From Bog-756 sp963737625 (GTDB lineage Bacteria > Actinomycetota > Acidimicrobiia > Acidimicrobiales > RAAP-2): 64,000 nucleotides of DNA. Position numbers and translations under genes: made by a program. Positions 1-8,006 of the stretch are shown here, piece after piece. Within the stretch, counting starts at the first letter, position 1. Every line of letters starts with the position of its first letter. The notes beneath the pieces were generated by a model, which saw only the letters and a list, made by a program, of their open reading frames with translations, made no database searches and was not told the DNA's origin. Location: assembly GCA_963737625.1 (NCBI GenBank), contig CAVTTK010000003.1:241044-305043 (forward strand). The letters run 5' to 3'.

Positions 1-624
1 GACTCGGCGATCTTGCGCGACGGACTGCACCAGCTGCTGACGGACCGGGGGTTTGCCGTACTGCGGGCGGTGGCCGATGCCGAGGGCCTCGAGCAGGCCA
101 TCGCCGCTGATCCTCCTGACGTCGCCGTCGTCGATATCCGCATGCCCCCTACCTTTACCGACGAAGGACTGCGGGCCTCCATCGGTCTCCGCCGGAGCCA
201 CCCGGACGTGGGCATCCTGGTGTTCTCCCAGTACGTCGAGACTCGGTATGCAGCCGAGCTGCTGGCCGGCGGCGCGGCCGGCATCGGCTACCTGCTGAAG
301 GACCGGGTCGCCGATGTCGCCGACTTCGCCGAGGCGCTGGTCCGGGTGGCATCGGGAGGCACGGCCCTCGACCCGGAGGTGGTGACCCAGTTGATGGGGG
401 CCTCCCGTCGCACCGATGCCCTGGCCCGGCTCAGCGGTCGAGAGCGCGAGGTGCTGGGGCTGATGGCGGAGGGACGAACGAACTCGGCCATCGCCGCCAG
501 CCTCGTCGTTTCGGAGGGGGCGGTGGAGAAGCACATCGCCAACATCTTCTCCAAGCTGGACCTACCGGCCACATCCTCCGACCACCGCCGGATACTGGCC
601 GTACTCCGCTATCTCGAGGGGTGA
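1..624 (+). CDS. LuxR/NarL-family response regulator, 5' truncated
   Basis: DNA-binding response regulator of the NarL/FixJ type, the output half of a two-component system. The reading frame is open to the first base of the window (it begins D-S-A-I-L-R-D-G), so the true start lies upstream. The receiver domain carries the phosphoacceptor aspartate in VVDIRMPP. The C-terminal LuxR helix-turn-helix is clear (LSGREREVLGLMAEG through VEKHIANIFSKL). Its partner histidine kinase is not visible and would lie upstream. The gene ends 28 bp from the convergent monooxygenase. The family is certain; the regulated genes are unknown. Confidence 0.93.
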   Translation, partial: DSAILRDGLHQLLTDRGFAVLRAVADAEGLEQAIAADPPDVAVVDIRMPPTFTDEGLRASIGLRRSHPDVGILVFSQYVETRYAAELLAGGAAGIGYLLKDRVADVADFAEALVRVASGGTALDPEVVTQLMGASRRTDALARLSGREREVLGLMAEGRTNSAIAASLVVSEGAVEKHIANIFSKLDLPATSSDHRRILAVLRYLEG

Positions 625-652
625 GGCGGTCCGGTCGGGGAACTCTGCGTTC

Positions 653-2494
653 TCAGGCCGGCTGACTCGACGGCGGTTCCTGGTGGACCCTCGGCCCGGC
701 CTCGGATTCGCCTTCTCGGCGGACTCGTACGCCAGCGAAATCGGGCTCCTCCCGCCACCGCTCCAAGTAGCCGACGTACTCCAGAAGACTGCCCGTGTAG
801 GTGAGGTTGCGGGCGGCCCGAGCGTCAATGGCCTGCTGCTCACTGTTGTAGAAGCTGGGAGTGCAGCTGAGGAAGTAGCGGGCGCCACCGGAGCCGACGC
901 GGAGGAGGACAGCCAACCACTCCTCCTCTGCCACTTCCTCCGGCTCGATGACGGTGATCTTCTGCTCGATGCAGGCCTCCACGATCCGAGCCACGTGCTT
1001 GGCTGACTCCGAAAGCAGGTGTGAGAAGTTGGTGCCGAATCCACCCTGGACGAGGCTGATGAGCAGCAGGTTGGGGAACCCGCTGGCCAGCACTCCGTGC
1101 AACGTGTGGGCCCCCCTGGCCCACCGCTCCGAGAGGGCGATCCCGTCACGTCCTCTCGGGTCGAAGCCGAGACGCTGATAGAGATCGGTTGTGACCTCGA
1201 AGCCCGAGGCGTAGATGAGCACGTCGACGGGGTACTCCACGCCGTTCACCACCGGCCCCTGCTCGGTGAGTTCGTCGACTCCCTTTCCGTTGGTGTCCAC
1301 CAGATGCACGTTGGGACGGTTGAAGGAAGGCAGATAGTCGTCGTGGAAGCAGATGCGCTTGCAGTGCTTGCCCCAATACGGCTTCAGCTCCTCCGCCGTC
1401 TCAGGGTCCTCCACGGTCTCTTCGACCCGACGTCGGATCGCCTCCATGGTCTCGAAGTCGGACCGCTCGAGGGCATCGGCGTCCTGCTCCGACTCCGCCG
1501 CCCGCTGGGTGTCGACCCACATCACCTCGGTCCAGCCGTCGTTCACCAGGTCCACATCGGGCTGGGCCCCGGTCACCGCCTGGGTGAAGTTGACGATGCG
1601 CTCCCTCTGCCAACCGGGCTCGAGGCTCTGGAACCACTCGACGTCGGTCGGTTGCTGGTTGCGGACGCCAACGGCTGCCGGCGTGCGCTGGAATACATAG
1701 ACCTCCTTGGCCGCACGGGCGATCTGGGGCACCACCTGTACGGCGGTGGCACCGGTCCCGATGATGCCGATGCGCTTGTCGGCCAGCTTGTCCATGGGCT
1801 CGGTAGGGCCGCCACCGGTATAGCTGTAGTCCCAACGGCTGGTGTGAAAGGCCTTACCCCCGAACGTCTCGATTCCGGGTATCCCCGGCAACTTGGCCTT
1901 GTGGAGAATGCCCCCGGCCAGGACCACGAACCTGCTCGACAACCGATCGCCCCGACTGGTGGTGACCTGCCACCGCAGCGATTCCTCGTCCCACGCGGCC
2001 CCGGTCACGTCGGTCTGGAAGAGGGCGCGGGGGTAGAGGTCGAACGTCCGGGCCAATAGCTTTGAGTATTCGAAGATCTCCGTGGCGCTGGCGTAGCGTT
2101 CGGACGGCATGTAGCCGGTGTCCTCGAGCAGGGGCAGGTAGGTGTACGACTCGACGTCGCACATGCATCCCGGGTACCGATTCCAGTACCAGGTGCCCCC
2201 GAAGTCGCCCGCTTTCTCGATGATCCGGACGTCGGTGATCCCGTGCTTTCCGAGATCGATGGCCGTGAGCATCCCCGCGAAGCCTCCACCCACGATGACA
2301 ACAGTTGTCTCCTCCACCACCGGGTCCCGGGTGAAGCCGGGCTCGACGAACGGGTCCTGGTCGAGCTCCTCGAACTCTTCGAGCCCACGCCACTGAGCCA
2401 TGCCGTCCGGGCGGAGTCGCTTCTGCTGCTCCTCCAGGTACTTCTGGCGTAGCTCATCGATCGAGGGGACCCCGTCGCTGCCGTCCTGCACCAT
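653..2494 (-). CDS. Baeyer-Villiger-type flavin monooxygenase
   Basis: FAD- and NADPH-dependent monooxygenase of the phenylacetone/cyclohexanone monooxygenase type, which inserts oxygen next to a ketone. Two Rossmann motifs are visible: GGGFAG at residues 69-74 for FAD and GTGATA at 246-251 for NADPH. Between them is the Baeyer-Villiger fingerprint F-x-G-x3-H-x3-W (F211, G213, H217, W221). Length (613 aa) is normal for the family, including an N-terminal extension of about 60 residues. It is transcribed divergently from the SnoaL-like gene at 2695, with a perfect inverted repeat between them. The substrate cannot be read from sequence. Confidence 0.93.
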   Translation of the reverse strand: MVQDGSDGVPSIDELRQKYLEEQQKRLRPDGMAQWRGLEEFEELDQDPFVEPGFTRDPVVEETTVVIVGGGFAGMLTAIDLGKHGITDVRIIEKAGDFGGTWYWNRYPGCMCDVESYTYLPLLEDTGYMPSERYASATEIFEYSKLLARTFDLYPRALFQTDVTGAAWDEESLRWQVTTSRGDRLSSRFVVLAGGILHKAKLPGIPGIETFGGKAFHTSRWDYSYTGGGPTEPMDKLADKRIGIIGTGATAVQVVPQIARAAKEVYVFQRTPAAVGVRNQQPTDVEWFQSLEPGWQRERIVNFTQAVTGAQPDVDLVNDGWTEVMWVDTQRAAESEQDADALERSDFETMEAIRRRVEETVEDPETAEELKPYWGKHCKRICFHDDYLPSFNRPNVHLVDTNGKGVDELTEQGPVVNGVEYPVDVLIYASGFEVTTDLYQRLGFDPRGRDGIALSERWARGAHTLHGVLASGFPNLLLISLVQGGFGTNFSHLLSESAKHVARIVEACIEQKITVIEPEEVAEEEWLAVLLRVGSGGARYFLSCTPSFYNSEQQAIDARAARNLTYTGSLLEYVGYLERWREEPDFAGVRVRREGESEAGPRVHQEPPSSQPA

Positions 2495-2640
2495 TGGCGT
2501 TGCCCTTCTCCTGAAAGCCTGCCCCCAGACTCACCGATATCGAAACAAGACCGATCCTGACACGCCCAGTGGTGGCCCAACCAGCGAGCGGCCGTGCACC
2601 TACGGCTTCCCCTGTCCTCGGGTATCGGCTGGGCGACCCG

Positions 2641-2662
2641 CCACCCCAATTAGTTGGGGTGG
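2641..2662. promoter_or_regulatory. Perfect 9-bp inverted repeat, candidate operator
   Basis: CCACCCCAA and TTGGGGTGG are separated by TTAG. The element lies 33 bp upstream of the SnoaL-like start codon, between it and the divergent monooxygenase gene. Position and symmetry suit a dimeric repressor site for either gene. No regulator of an obvious family is adjacent except the LuxR-type gene at 3191. A hairpin role is also possible. Confidence 0.45.
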
Positions 2663-2694
2663 TCACCAACGGCAGACGCTCTCACACTGGGGTC

Positions 2695-3120
2695 ATGACC
2701 TCCACCGAGAAGAACAAGACCACCGTCACTGAGTTCATCGAGGCACTGTTCACCAACGGTGAACTCGACGCAGTCGACAGGTACCTGGCGGAAGACTTCG
2801 TCAACAACGACCCGCCGTTCGGTGCCACCTCCGACAGGGAAGGGATGCGCAGCGCCGGCGCCCTATTCCGGTCCGTGTTCCCCGACTGGCACAGTGACCT
2901 GCACATGCTTGTCGCCGAAGGCGACATCGTGGTCGAACAGTTCACCGCTACGGGAACCCACACCGGCGCACCCATCATGGGGGTTGCCCCTTCCGGAAAG
3001 ACGGTGACGCTGCCTGGCGTGAACATCTTCCGCCTGCGGGACGGACAGATCGTGGAGCGTTGGGGCAGGCTCGACGACCTGGGCTTCCGCCAGCAACTTG
3101 GCATCTCCGACCGGCTCTGA
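2695..3120 (+). CDS. SnoaL-like / ester cyclase-type protein
   Basis: Small protein (141 aa) of the NTF2-like fold, SnoaL/ester cyclase branch. Typical features are the start ...TVTEFIEALFTNGELD, the segment FPDWHSDLHMLVAEGD, and the ending FRLRDGQIVERWGRLDD. ATG at 2695 is chosen because homology begins there, although the frame is open upstream to 2569. Members range from polyketide cyclases to uncharacterised stress proteins, so no reaction is assigned. It sits between the monooxygenase and a LuxR-type regulator and may work with the monooxygenase on a common substrate. Confidence 0.85.
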   Translation: MTSTEKNKTTVTEFIEALFTNGELDAVDRYLAEDFVNNDPPFGATSDREGMRSAGALFRSVFPDWHSDLHMLVAEGDIVVEQFTATGTHTGAPIMGVAPSGKTVTLPGVNIFRLRDGQIVERWGRLDDLGFRQQLGISDRL

Positions 3121-3190
3121 ACGTCGCCGCTCGGATGAGGCAACGGTGCCCCCAGTCCACTGACCGGAGCCGGTTGGCGTACGGTGGCCT

Positions 3191-4267
3191 ATGAACCCGC
3201 CCAATTCCAGTGCGGCGGCCCGGCATCGAGCGGTGGACGAGATCGGTCGGATGGGCGCCGAGGGTTTGGACTTGGCATCGTTCCGCTCCAACGCCCTACG
3301 AAGTCTCCGGTCATCGGTGTCGATCGACGCCGCCTTCTTCGCCACCGTCGATCCGACGACCTTGCTCTTCACCTCGGCCCTGGCCGAGGAGCCGTTGGCC
3401 TCCGTCACCGCGCAGTTCTTGGACAACGAATATGGTCGGGACGACGTGAACAAGTTCGCTCGCCTGGCGGCGTCCGCCGACAAGGTGAGTTCGCTGGATG
3501 GAGCCACCGGTGGCAATCGTATTGCTAGCGCCCGCTATCGCGAGGTTCTGGCTCCACTGGGGCTTGGTGACGAGATCCGAGTTGCGCTGGCCATAGGGGG
3601 CCTGTGTTGGGGGGTGCTCTGCCTGCACCGATCCGCATCCGTTCAGGGATTTGACACCAACGACTTGGATCTCCTGCGTCGGGTCGCTCCCGACCTTGCC
3701 AAAGGCCTCCGCCGCAGCATCACGCTCTATCCTCCGGCGACGAACGTTCCAACCGTCGGTCCTGGGATCATCATCCTGGACCCTGAGCTGGAGATCGTCT
3801 CGCTGAATCCAGCGGCGGAGATGTTGCTAACCGACGTTGTCGACACCGATTGGCCAGCCAACCTCGAACTACCCGTGACCATCTACGCCGTCGCCGCTGC
3901 CGCACTGGCTTCCAATCACTCTGACGAGGCCGCGCCGCAACCGCTGACCAGACTGCGGCGCCGATGTGGTGACTGGATCACCGTGAACGTCTCACCGCTC
4001 AGTGGCAGCGAGGGGCAGATGGCGGTAATCCTCGACTCCGCCGACACCGGTCACGTGAACTCCATGATCCTTGCGGCCCACGGCCTCACCGTCGCTCAAA
4101 GCCGCGTCGTGGCCTTGGTTCTCCAAGGGCGCTCCACCCCCTCCATGGTCAGGGAGCTCGAGATCTCCGCCAACACGTTGCAGGAGCACCTCCACGCGGT
4201 GTTCGAGAAACTGGGGATCGGCAGCCGCCGCGAGCTTGTTGCCACCCTTACCGCCCGCCCCCACTGA
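3191..4267 (+). CDS. LuxR-type transcriptional regulator with GAF-like N-terminus
   Basis: Protein of 358 aa. The N-terminal half resembles a GAF-like sensor region, a middle segment looks PAS-like (GIIILDPELEIVSLNPAAE), and the end is a LuxR-type helix-turn-helix (LTVAQSRVVALVLQGRSTPSM through LGIGSRRELVATL). There is no receiver domain, so it is probably ligand-responsive rather than phosphorylated. It lies 70 bp after the SnoaL-like gene and may control it or the downstream ABM and crotonase-fold genes. The HTH is certain; the ligand is unknown. Confidence 0.86.
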   Translation: MNPPNSSAAARHRAVDEIGRMGAEGLDLASFRSNALRSLRSSVSIDAAFFATVDPTTLLFTSALAEEPLASVTAQFLDNEYGRDDVNKFARLAASADKVSSLDGATGGNRIASARYREVLAPLGLGDEIRVALAIGGLCWGVLCLHRSASVQGFDTNDLDLLRRVAPDLAKGLRRSITLYPPATNVPTVGPGIIILDPELEIVSLNPAAEMLLTDVVDTDWPANLELPVTIYAVAAAALASNHSDEAAPQPLTRLRRRCGDWITVNVSPLSGSEGQMAVILDSADTGHVNSMILAAHGLTVAQSRVVALVLQGRSTPSMVRELEISANTLQEHLHAVFEKLGIGSRRELVATLTARPH

Positions 4268-4360
4268 GCGCAGTACCTGAACAGAGCGGTTAACGACCGA
4301 TTGCCGGAACCAGTGATCCATGCCAGGCTCCTCATTGCGAGTGGCGGAAAGTGAGGAGCT

Positions 4361-4636
4361 ATGTACGCAGTGGTGGGGAACGTCAGCCTCGACCCGGATC
4401 GGATGGACGAGGTCTTGGGGAGTCTCGAAGCGATGGTCATTCCTTCGGTCACGTCACAGGAAGGTCATGTGGCGAGCTACTTCACCCGTAGTGCCGACGG
4501 AACTAACGGTCTGTCGATGTCGATCTTCGCCACCATGGAGCAGGCCGAAGCGTCAGCAGCCACGATGGTGTCGCCACCGGAAGCTCCCGTCACGATTGAA
4601 CATGTCGAGATTCGAGAAGTGATCGGCCACGGGTGA
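4361..4636 (+). CDS. ABM-type dimeric alpha/beta-barrel protein
   Basis: Ninety-one-residue protein resembling the antibiotic biosynthesis monooxygenase (ABM) ferredoxin-like fold: a short beta start (YAVVGNVSLDPDRMDEVL), a helix, then VASYFTRSADGTNGLSMSIFATMEQAE. GAGGAG just before the ATG is a good ribosome site. Many members are small dimeric enzymes or heme or quinone binders of unknown substrate. It is followed 46 bp later by the crotonase-fold gene, so the two are probably co-transcribed. Confidence 0.7.
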   Translation: MYAVVGNVSLDPDRMDEVLGSLEAMVIPSVTSQEGHVASYFTRSADGTNGLSMSIFATMEQAEASAATMVSPPEAPVTIEHVEIREVIGHG

Positions 4637-4682
4637 CTCTGGTCCCGGAACAACCTGGCATTTCCGATGTGACGGCCACCCG

Positions 4683-5351
4683 ATGCTGAATGACGGCCAC
4701 GAACCTGGGCGGGTGTTAACCGTTGAGCACCATGGAGATGTGGCCCTCGTCCGGATGGGGGCAGGCGAGAACCGATTCAACCGCGGGAGCATCGACGCGT
4801 GGCATGCCGCGCTTGATGCACTCGAGCCGATTGAGGGACCCTTTGCCCTGGTCACGACCGGTGCGGAGAAGTTCTACTCGAACGGCCTGGATCTCGACTG
4901 GCTACTGGGAGAGGGAGCGTCGGACACGACGTTCCTCAGCGACGTCGAGCGGCTCTTGAACCGAATTCTCGACTTTCCGGCGGTCACGGTTGCCGCCGTG
5001 AACGGCCACGCCTTTGCCGCAGGCGCCATGTTGGCCACCGCCCACGACATCGTCATCATGCGCGAAGACAGAGGATTCTGGTGTCTGCCTGAGGTCGACC
5101 TTGGACTCCCATTGACATCGAAGATGTTCGAGGTGGTTGCTGCCCATCTTCCCCGGGCCACCCTACGATCATCTCTGCTGACAGGGCACCGGTATCCGGG
5201 TCCTGAGGCCTTGTCGGCGGGCATCGCCCACGAGCTGGCGAGTGAAGACTCGGTGGTTCCCCGAGCGATGGAGCGCGCAACCGAGCTGGCCCAAAAGGAT
5301 CGACAGGTAGTTCGTGAGCACAAACGGCTGATGCGTCTGCCAGTTCCCTGA
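4683..5351 (+). CDS. Enoyl-CoA hydratase/isomerase family protein
   Basis: Crotonase-superfamily protein of 222 aa, shorter than the usual 255-260. Visible family features are GAGENRFNRGSIDAW near the N-terminus, the oxyanion-hole region FYSNGLDLDWL, and AAVNGHAFAAGAMLATAHD with the second oxyanion-hole glycine. The typical hydratase glutamate pair is not obvious. The sequence looks closer to delta3-delta2-enoyl-CoA isomerases, but this is inference. Its 3' end faces the XRE gene across a gap that contains one degenerate copy of the CTCAGC palindrome. Confidence 0.85.
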   Translation: MLNDGHEPGRVLTVEHHGDVALVRMGAGENRFNRGSIDAWHAALDALEPIEGPFALVTTGAEKFYSNGLDLDWLLGEGASDTTFLSDVERLLNRILDFPAVTVAAVNGHAFAAGAMLATAHDIVIMREDRGFWCLPEVDLGLPLTSKMFEVVAAHLPRATLRSSLLTGHRYPGPEALSAGIAHELASEDSVVPRAMERATELAQKDRQVVREHKRLMRLPVP

Positions 5352-5406
5352 TGGCCACATGTAGCGTTGCCCGAGAGTCAGTACTTCAGGGAACGCACAG
5401 TTTGCC

Positions 5407-5427
5407 TCTCAACTTGCATGGCTGAGG
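5407..5427. repeat. CTCAGC-family palindrome, degenerate copy
   Basis: The right arm GGCTGAGG is perfect; the left arm is TCTCAAC with one mismatch. It lies in the 289-bp convergent gap between the crotonase-fold gene (ends 5351) and the XRE gene (ends 5641). Apart from this copy and a possible short minus-strand frame at 5546-5644, I see nothing in that gap. Confidence 0.4.
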
Positions 5428-5545
5428 TCATCAGGCTCTCCGTTCGACCGGCCGAGTGCCGGACAGCAACCCCGCTGTGCAGGCGAAGGTCGGCATCTGT
5501 GCTCTACGACTTAGTGAGCAGGCTGTGGATCCCTGTACATACGGT

Positions 5546-5644
5546 TCACGGATCCGACAACTGGGCGGATTCTTGGCGGACGGCGAGCAGCTCGCGGATG
5601 CGTTCGTCGTCAGGCCTGAGATACTCGCTCAGAATGCCTGTCAC
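5546..5644 (-). CDS. Possible 32-codon reading frame downstream of the XRE gene
   Basis: A GTG overlaps the XRE stop codon (GTGA) and opens a 32-codon frame containing SEYLRPDDERIRELLAV, which looks helical and protein-like. It could be a translationally coupled micro-protein, or the original C-terminus of the XRE protein separated by an old frameshift. There is no homology that I recognise, so this is a weak call. Confidence 0.2.
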   Translation of the reverse strand: MTGILSEYLRPDDERIRELLAVRQESAQLSDP

Positions 5645-5895
5645 ATACGGAACGTCAAGCCACCCTGTTCTCTCCCAGTTTCTTTCTCGTCGGTCGGAGG
5701 CAATGGCCTCAGATTGACTTCAGCCTCGAACCCAGCGGCTCGGAGCAGTCGCTCCAACGTGGAGACCGAAGGGACCGACGCTCCTGACTCATAGGCGGAC
5801 AGCGTTGAGGCTGAGGTCCCGCCGCGTTGAGCGAGATTCCTCCGGGAGAGCCCACTCCGGCGGCGAGCCTCTAGGAGCAGCACGGAAGCATCCAC
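5641..5895 (-). CDS. XRE-type helix-turn-helix protein
   Basis: Short Cro/CI-type DNA-binding protein. The HTH reads LEARRRSGLSRRNLAQ, then TSASTLSAYESGASVPS, then STLERLLRAAGFE. GTG at 5895 is preferred because upstream codons run into the operator array; the open frame itself continues to 6030. About 84 aa results. Such proteins are often antitoxins, but no toxin partner is recognisable next to it. It is divergent from the F420-type oxidoreductase and shares the operator-containing intergenic region. Confidence 0.75.
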   Translation of the reverse strand: MDASVLLLEARRRSGLSRRNLAQRGGTSASTLSAYESGASVPSVSTLERLLRAAGFEAEVNLRPLPPTDEKETGREQGGLTFRM

Positions 5896-6000
5896 CCATG
5901 AATGATACCAAATCTGGTCCCACTCACCACCGCTGACTCGAACAACATTGGAGGGTCGAGTTGCCGATGCCCCCTCTAGACAACCCGGTGGGTTGACAAG

Positions 6001-6038
6001 GCTAACAGCATTAGCCATAATGGCTAACACCGTTAGCC
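6001..6038. promoter_or_regulatory. Tandem palindromic operator, GGCTAAC/GTTAGCC half-sites
   Basis: Two inverted repeats follow each other. GCTAA-N5-TTAGC occupies 6001-6015 and GGCTAAC-ACC-GTTAGCC occupies 6022-6038; their centres are 22 bp apart, about two helical turns. A further half-like ATGGCT follows at 6042. The site is between the XRE gene and the F420-type oxidoreductase, 33 bp upstream of the latter's start. The TetR gene at 6629 is the most likely ligand, with one dimer per palindrome. Confidence 0.7.
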
Positions 6039-6070
6039 GTGATGGCTGCGCACCGAGAGAGGAGATAGCG

Positions 6071-6532
6071 ATGGAGACTCATCCGCACTACCGGAAACCT
6101 GGACTGGCGACGAGGAAGATCCTCAATCCGGCGGTCTCAATTCTGATGAAGGCAGGAATCAGTGTTTGGGGGAGCAGGGTGTTGGAGGTTCGGGGACGAA
6201 CGAGCGGGGACCCACGCCGGACTCCGGTAAACCTGCTCGAACATGATGGGCTCGAGTATCTGGTGTCGGCCCGTGGCAACGGCCAGTGGGTCCGAAACGT
6301 CCGAGCCGCTGACGGCAGGCTCGCCCTTCTCCTCGGTCGGCACCGTGACGAACGGACGGCGGAAGAACTGCCCGACAACGAGAAGTCGCCGGTCCTTCGG
6401 GCCTACCTTCGCAAGTGGAAGTCAGAAGTCGGCGTCTTCTTCGATGGGGTGACGGCCGACTCTCCGGAAAGTGATTTTCAACGGATCTCGTCCAATCATC
6501 CCGTGTTCCGCCTCTCACCCAAGGGGAGTTAG
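6071..6532 (+). CDS. F420-type (deazaflavin-dependent) nitroreductase family protein
   Basis: Protein of 153 aa of the Ddn/PF04075 type, which uses reduced cofactor F420 to reduce quinones, nitro compounds or unsaturated ketones in actinobacteria. Family features are VLEVRGRTSGDPRRTPVNLL, the core DGLEYLVSARGNGQWVRNVRAADG, and a C-terminal tryptophan/phenylalanine-rich helix. ATG at 6071 is chosen for the AGAGAGGAG ribosome site eight bases upstream. The gene lies under a tandem palindromic operator and is followed by a TetR gene, which suggests xenobiotic- or redox-triggered derepression. Confidence 0.88.
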   Translation: METHPHYRKPGLATRKILNPAVSILMKAGISVWGSRVLEVRGRTSGDPRRTPVNLLEHDGLEYLVSARGNGQWVRNVRAADGRLALLLGRHRDERTAEELPDNEKSPVLRAYLRKWKSEVGVFFDGVTADSPESDFQRISSNHPVFRLSPKGS

Positions 6533-6628
6533 CCGGAGTGGCGAACCAAACAGTGATGGTGGCTCGACCGTGGCATTGATACCGAAGTGCGGATCAGGGC
6601 CCAACCTCGAACAGTCAGAGGTGATTCG

Positions 6629-7243
6629 ATGAACAACGCGTCGACCGCGTCGGGGATTCGGCTCCTCGCTGGAGAGGTTCCCCGCCCTGCTCTGCCGCCG
6701 GCCCGGACCGCTCGTGCGGTTGAGATCGTGGCCACCGCTCGCCGCATTCTTGAAGTTGAGGGGCCCACCGCCCTGACCATGCGGAGAATCGCCGATGAGA
6801 TGGGCATGCAGGCGCCGTCGCTCTACAAACATTTCCCAAGCAAATCGGCAGTCGAGATGGCGCTCATAGAAGACGCTCTGTTCGACTTCGGTGAGGTCTC
6901 TCATCAGGCCCTGCACGACTCCACCGCGGCGACACTCATCGTCGGCCTCCTTGCCGCCTACCGTCGGTATGGCCTGAGCCACTCGAACCTATATCGGCTC
7001 TGCACTTCCGGGAACCTTGACCGCGAGAGTTTGCCGGCCGGATTGGAGGAGTGGGCGGGAAATCCGTGGTTCGTGGTCACCGGTGACCCTTCGTTGGCAC
7101 AGGCATTGTGGTCATTCGCCCATGGGATGCTGATCCTTGAGATGGACGACCGCTACCCGCCGGAATCGGACCTCGACATGACCTGGCAGGCCGGAGCCAC
7201 CGCCTTCGAGTTACGGGTCCACTCCGGGGACGACGTTCGTTAG
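6629..7243 (+). CDS. TetR/AcrR-family regulator
   Basis: TetR regulator of 204 aa. The N-terminal HTH is clear: ARAVEIVATARRILEVEGPTA, then MRRIADEMGMQAPSLYKHFPSK. The C-terminal ligand domain (LAAYRRYGLSHSNLYRLCT) resembles the WHG-type TetR C-terminal family. ATG at 6629, preceded by AGAGGTG, is preferred over the upstream in-frame ATG at 6587. It probably represses its own neighbour, the F420-type oxidoreductase, through the operator at 6001-6038. The ligand is unknown. Confidence 0.88.
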   Translation: MNNASTASGIRLLAGEVPRPALPPARTARAVEIVATARRILEVEGPTALTMRRIADEMGMQAPSLYKHFPSKSAVEMALIEDALFDFGEVSHQALHDSTAATLIVGLLAAYRRYGLSHSNLYRLCTSGNLDRESLPAGLEEWAGNPWFVVTGDPSLAQALWSFAHGMLILEMDDRYPPESDLDMTWQAGATAFELRVHSGDDVR

Positions 7244-7277
7244 CCGCGCATTCGGAGTGGATCCTTAGCCTCGGGAC

Positions 7278-7895
7278 CTACGACCGTGCCCCAATGATGA
7301 CGCCTTCGGACAGGACCCCGGGTGGTGTGACGACAGGACGGTCTCCGTCGTGTTGGAGGCCCCGATTCCACCAGGCTGGCCTTGTGGCAGCTTGTTCGAC
7401 GATCCAGGCAAAATGGTGCTTGGCCGAATGGCGCAACAGCGGCAGAGCCGCGAAGCCCAGCAGGGCCCAACGCCGATCACGCGGAGGCACTTCGAGGGCA
7501 ATCGAGAGGGCTGAGGCCGCTCCCCAGCCGTAGAGGAGGGTGTTGTAGGCAGGAAGCTTTGAGACACCAAGGCCCTCCGCCTCGGCGAGGATCGGTATCC
7601 CGAGGACACCGCGTCGCCACGGCCAAATGAGGAAGTGAACAACTGCACCGCCGAGCGCTGCACCAGACCACACGGCAAGCAGCCTGTCCCAGCGCTTGCC
7701 ACCTCTCGCGGCCAGGGCGATCCAGCTGGGAATCTGCGTTGCCCACACGGCACCAGCTCCGACAAGACCGAGTTCGGGCTGCCCAACGAGCCCGATGCCG
7801 CTTGACAACTCAAAGCCGTGGTGGGCCGCGGTAAGGGCGGCGGCGAGCATCGCCCAGGGCCGTCGGAATGTCGGGTCGGACTGGTCTACTTCCAT
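7278..7895 (-). CDS. Hypothetical integral membrane protein
   Basis: About 205 aa with several hydrophobic segments (AMLAAALTAAHHGFELSSGIGLVG, cut here by an HH pair; GAVVHFLIWPWRRGVLG; LLYGWGAASALSIAL; LLGFAALPLLRHSAKHHFAW). Histidine pairs in the first and last membrane segments could bind a metal or heme, but this is speculative. The start is placed at the methionine before EVDQSD; the open frame extends to 7931. I do not recognise a family. It is convergent with the TetR gene, with only 34 bp between them. Confidence 0.65.
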   Translation of the reverse strand: MEVDQSDPTFRRPWAMLAAALTAAHHGFELSSGIGLVGQPELGLVGAGAVWATQIPSWIALAARGGKRWDRLLAVWSGAALGGAVVHFLIWPWRRGVLGIPILAEAEGLGVSKLPAYNTLLYGWGAASALSIALEVPPRDRRWALLGFAALPLLRHSAKHHFAWIVEQAATRPAWWNRGLQHDGDRPVVTPPGVLSEGVIIGARS

Positions 7896-8006
7896 AGGCA
7901 CTATTTGACATGCATCGCATGGATGTCGCAACGAGGCGACCTGCCCTCACCTCGGTGGGGTAGTTCCGGCAGCGTTTCCGTCGTCTTCGGCCGCAACCAG
8001 GCCCGC

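Noticed and set aside
1097..2059. Long plus-strand frame of 320 codons
   Set aside because: Antisense to the clear Baeyer-Villiger monooxygenase; histidine/leucine/arginine-rich and without family features.
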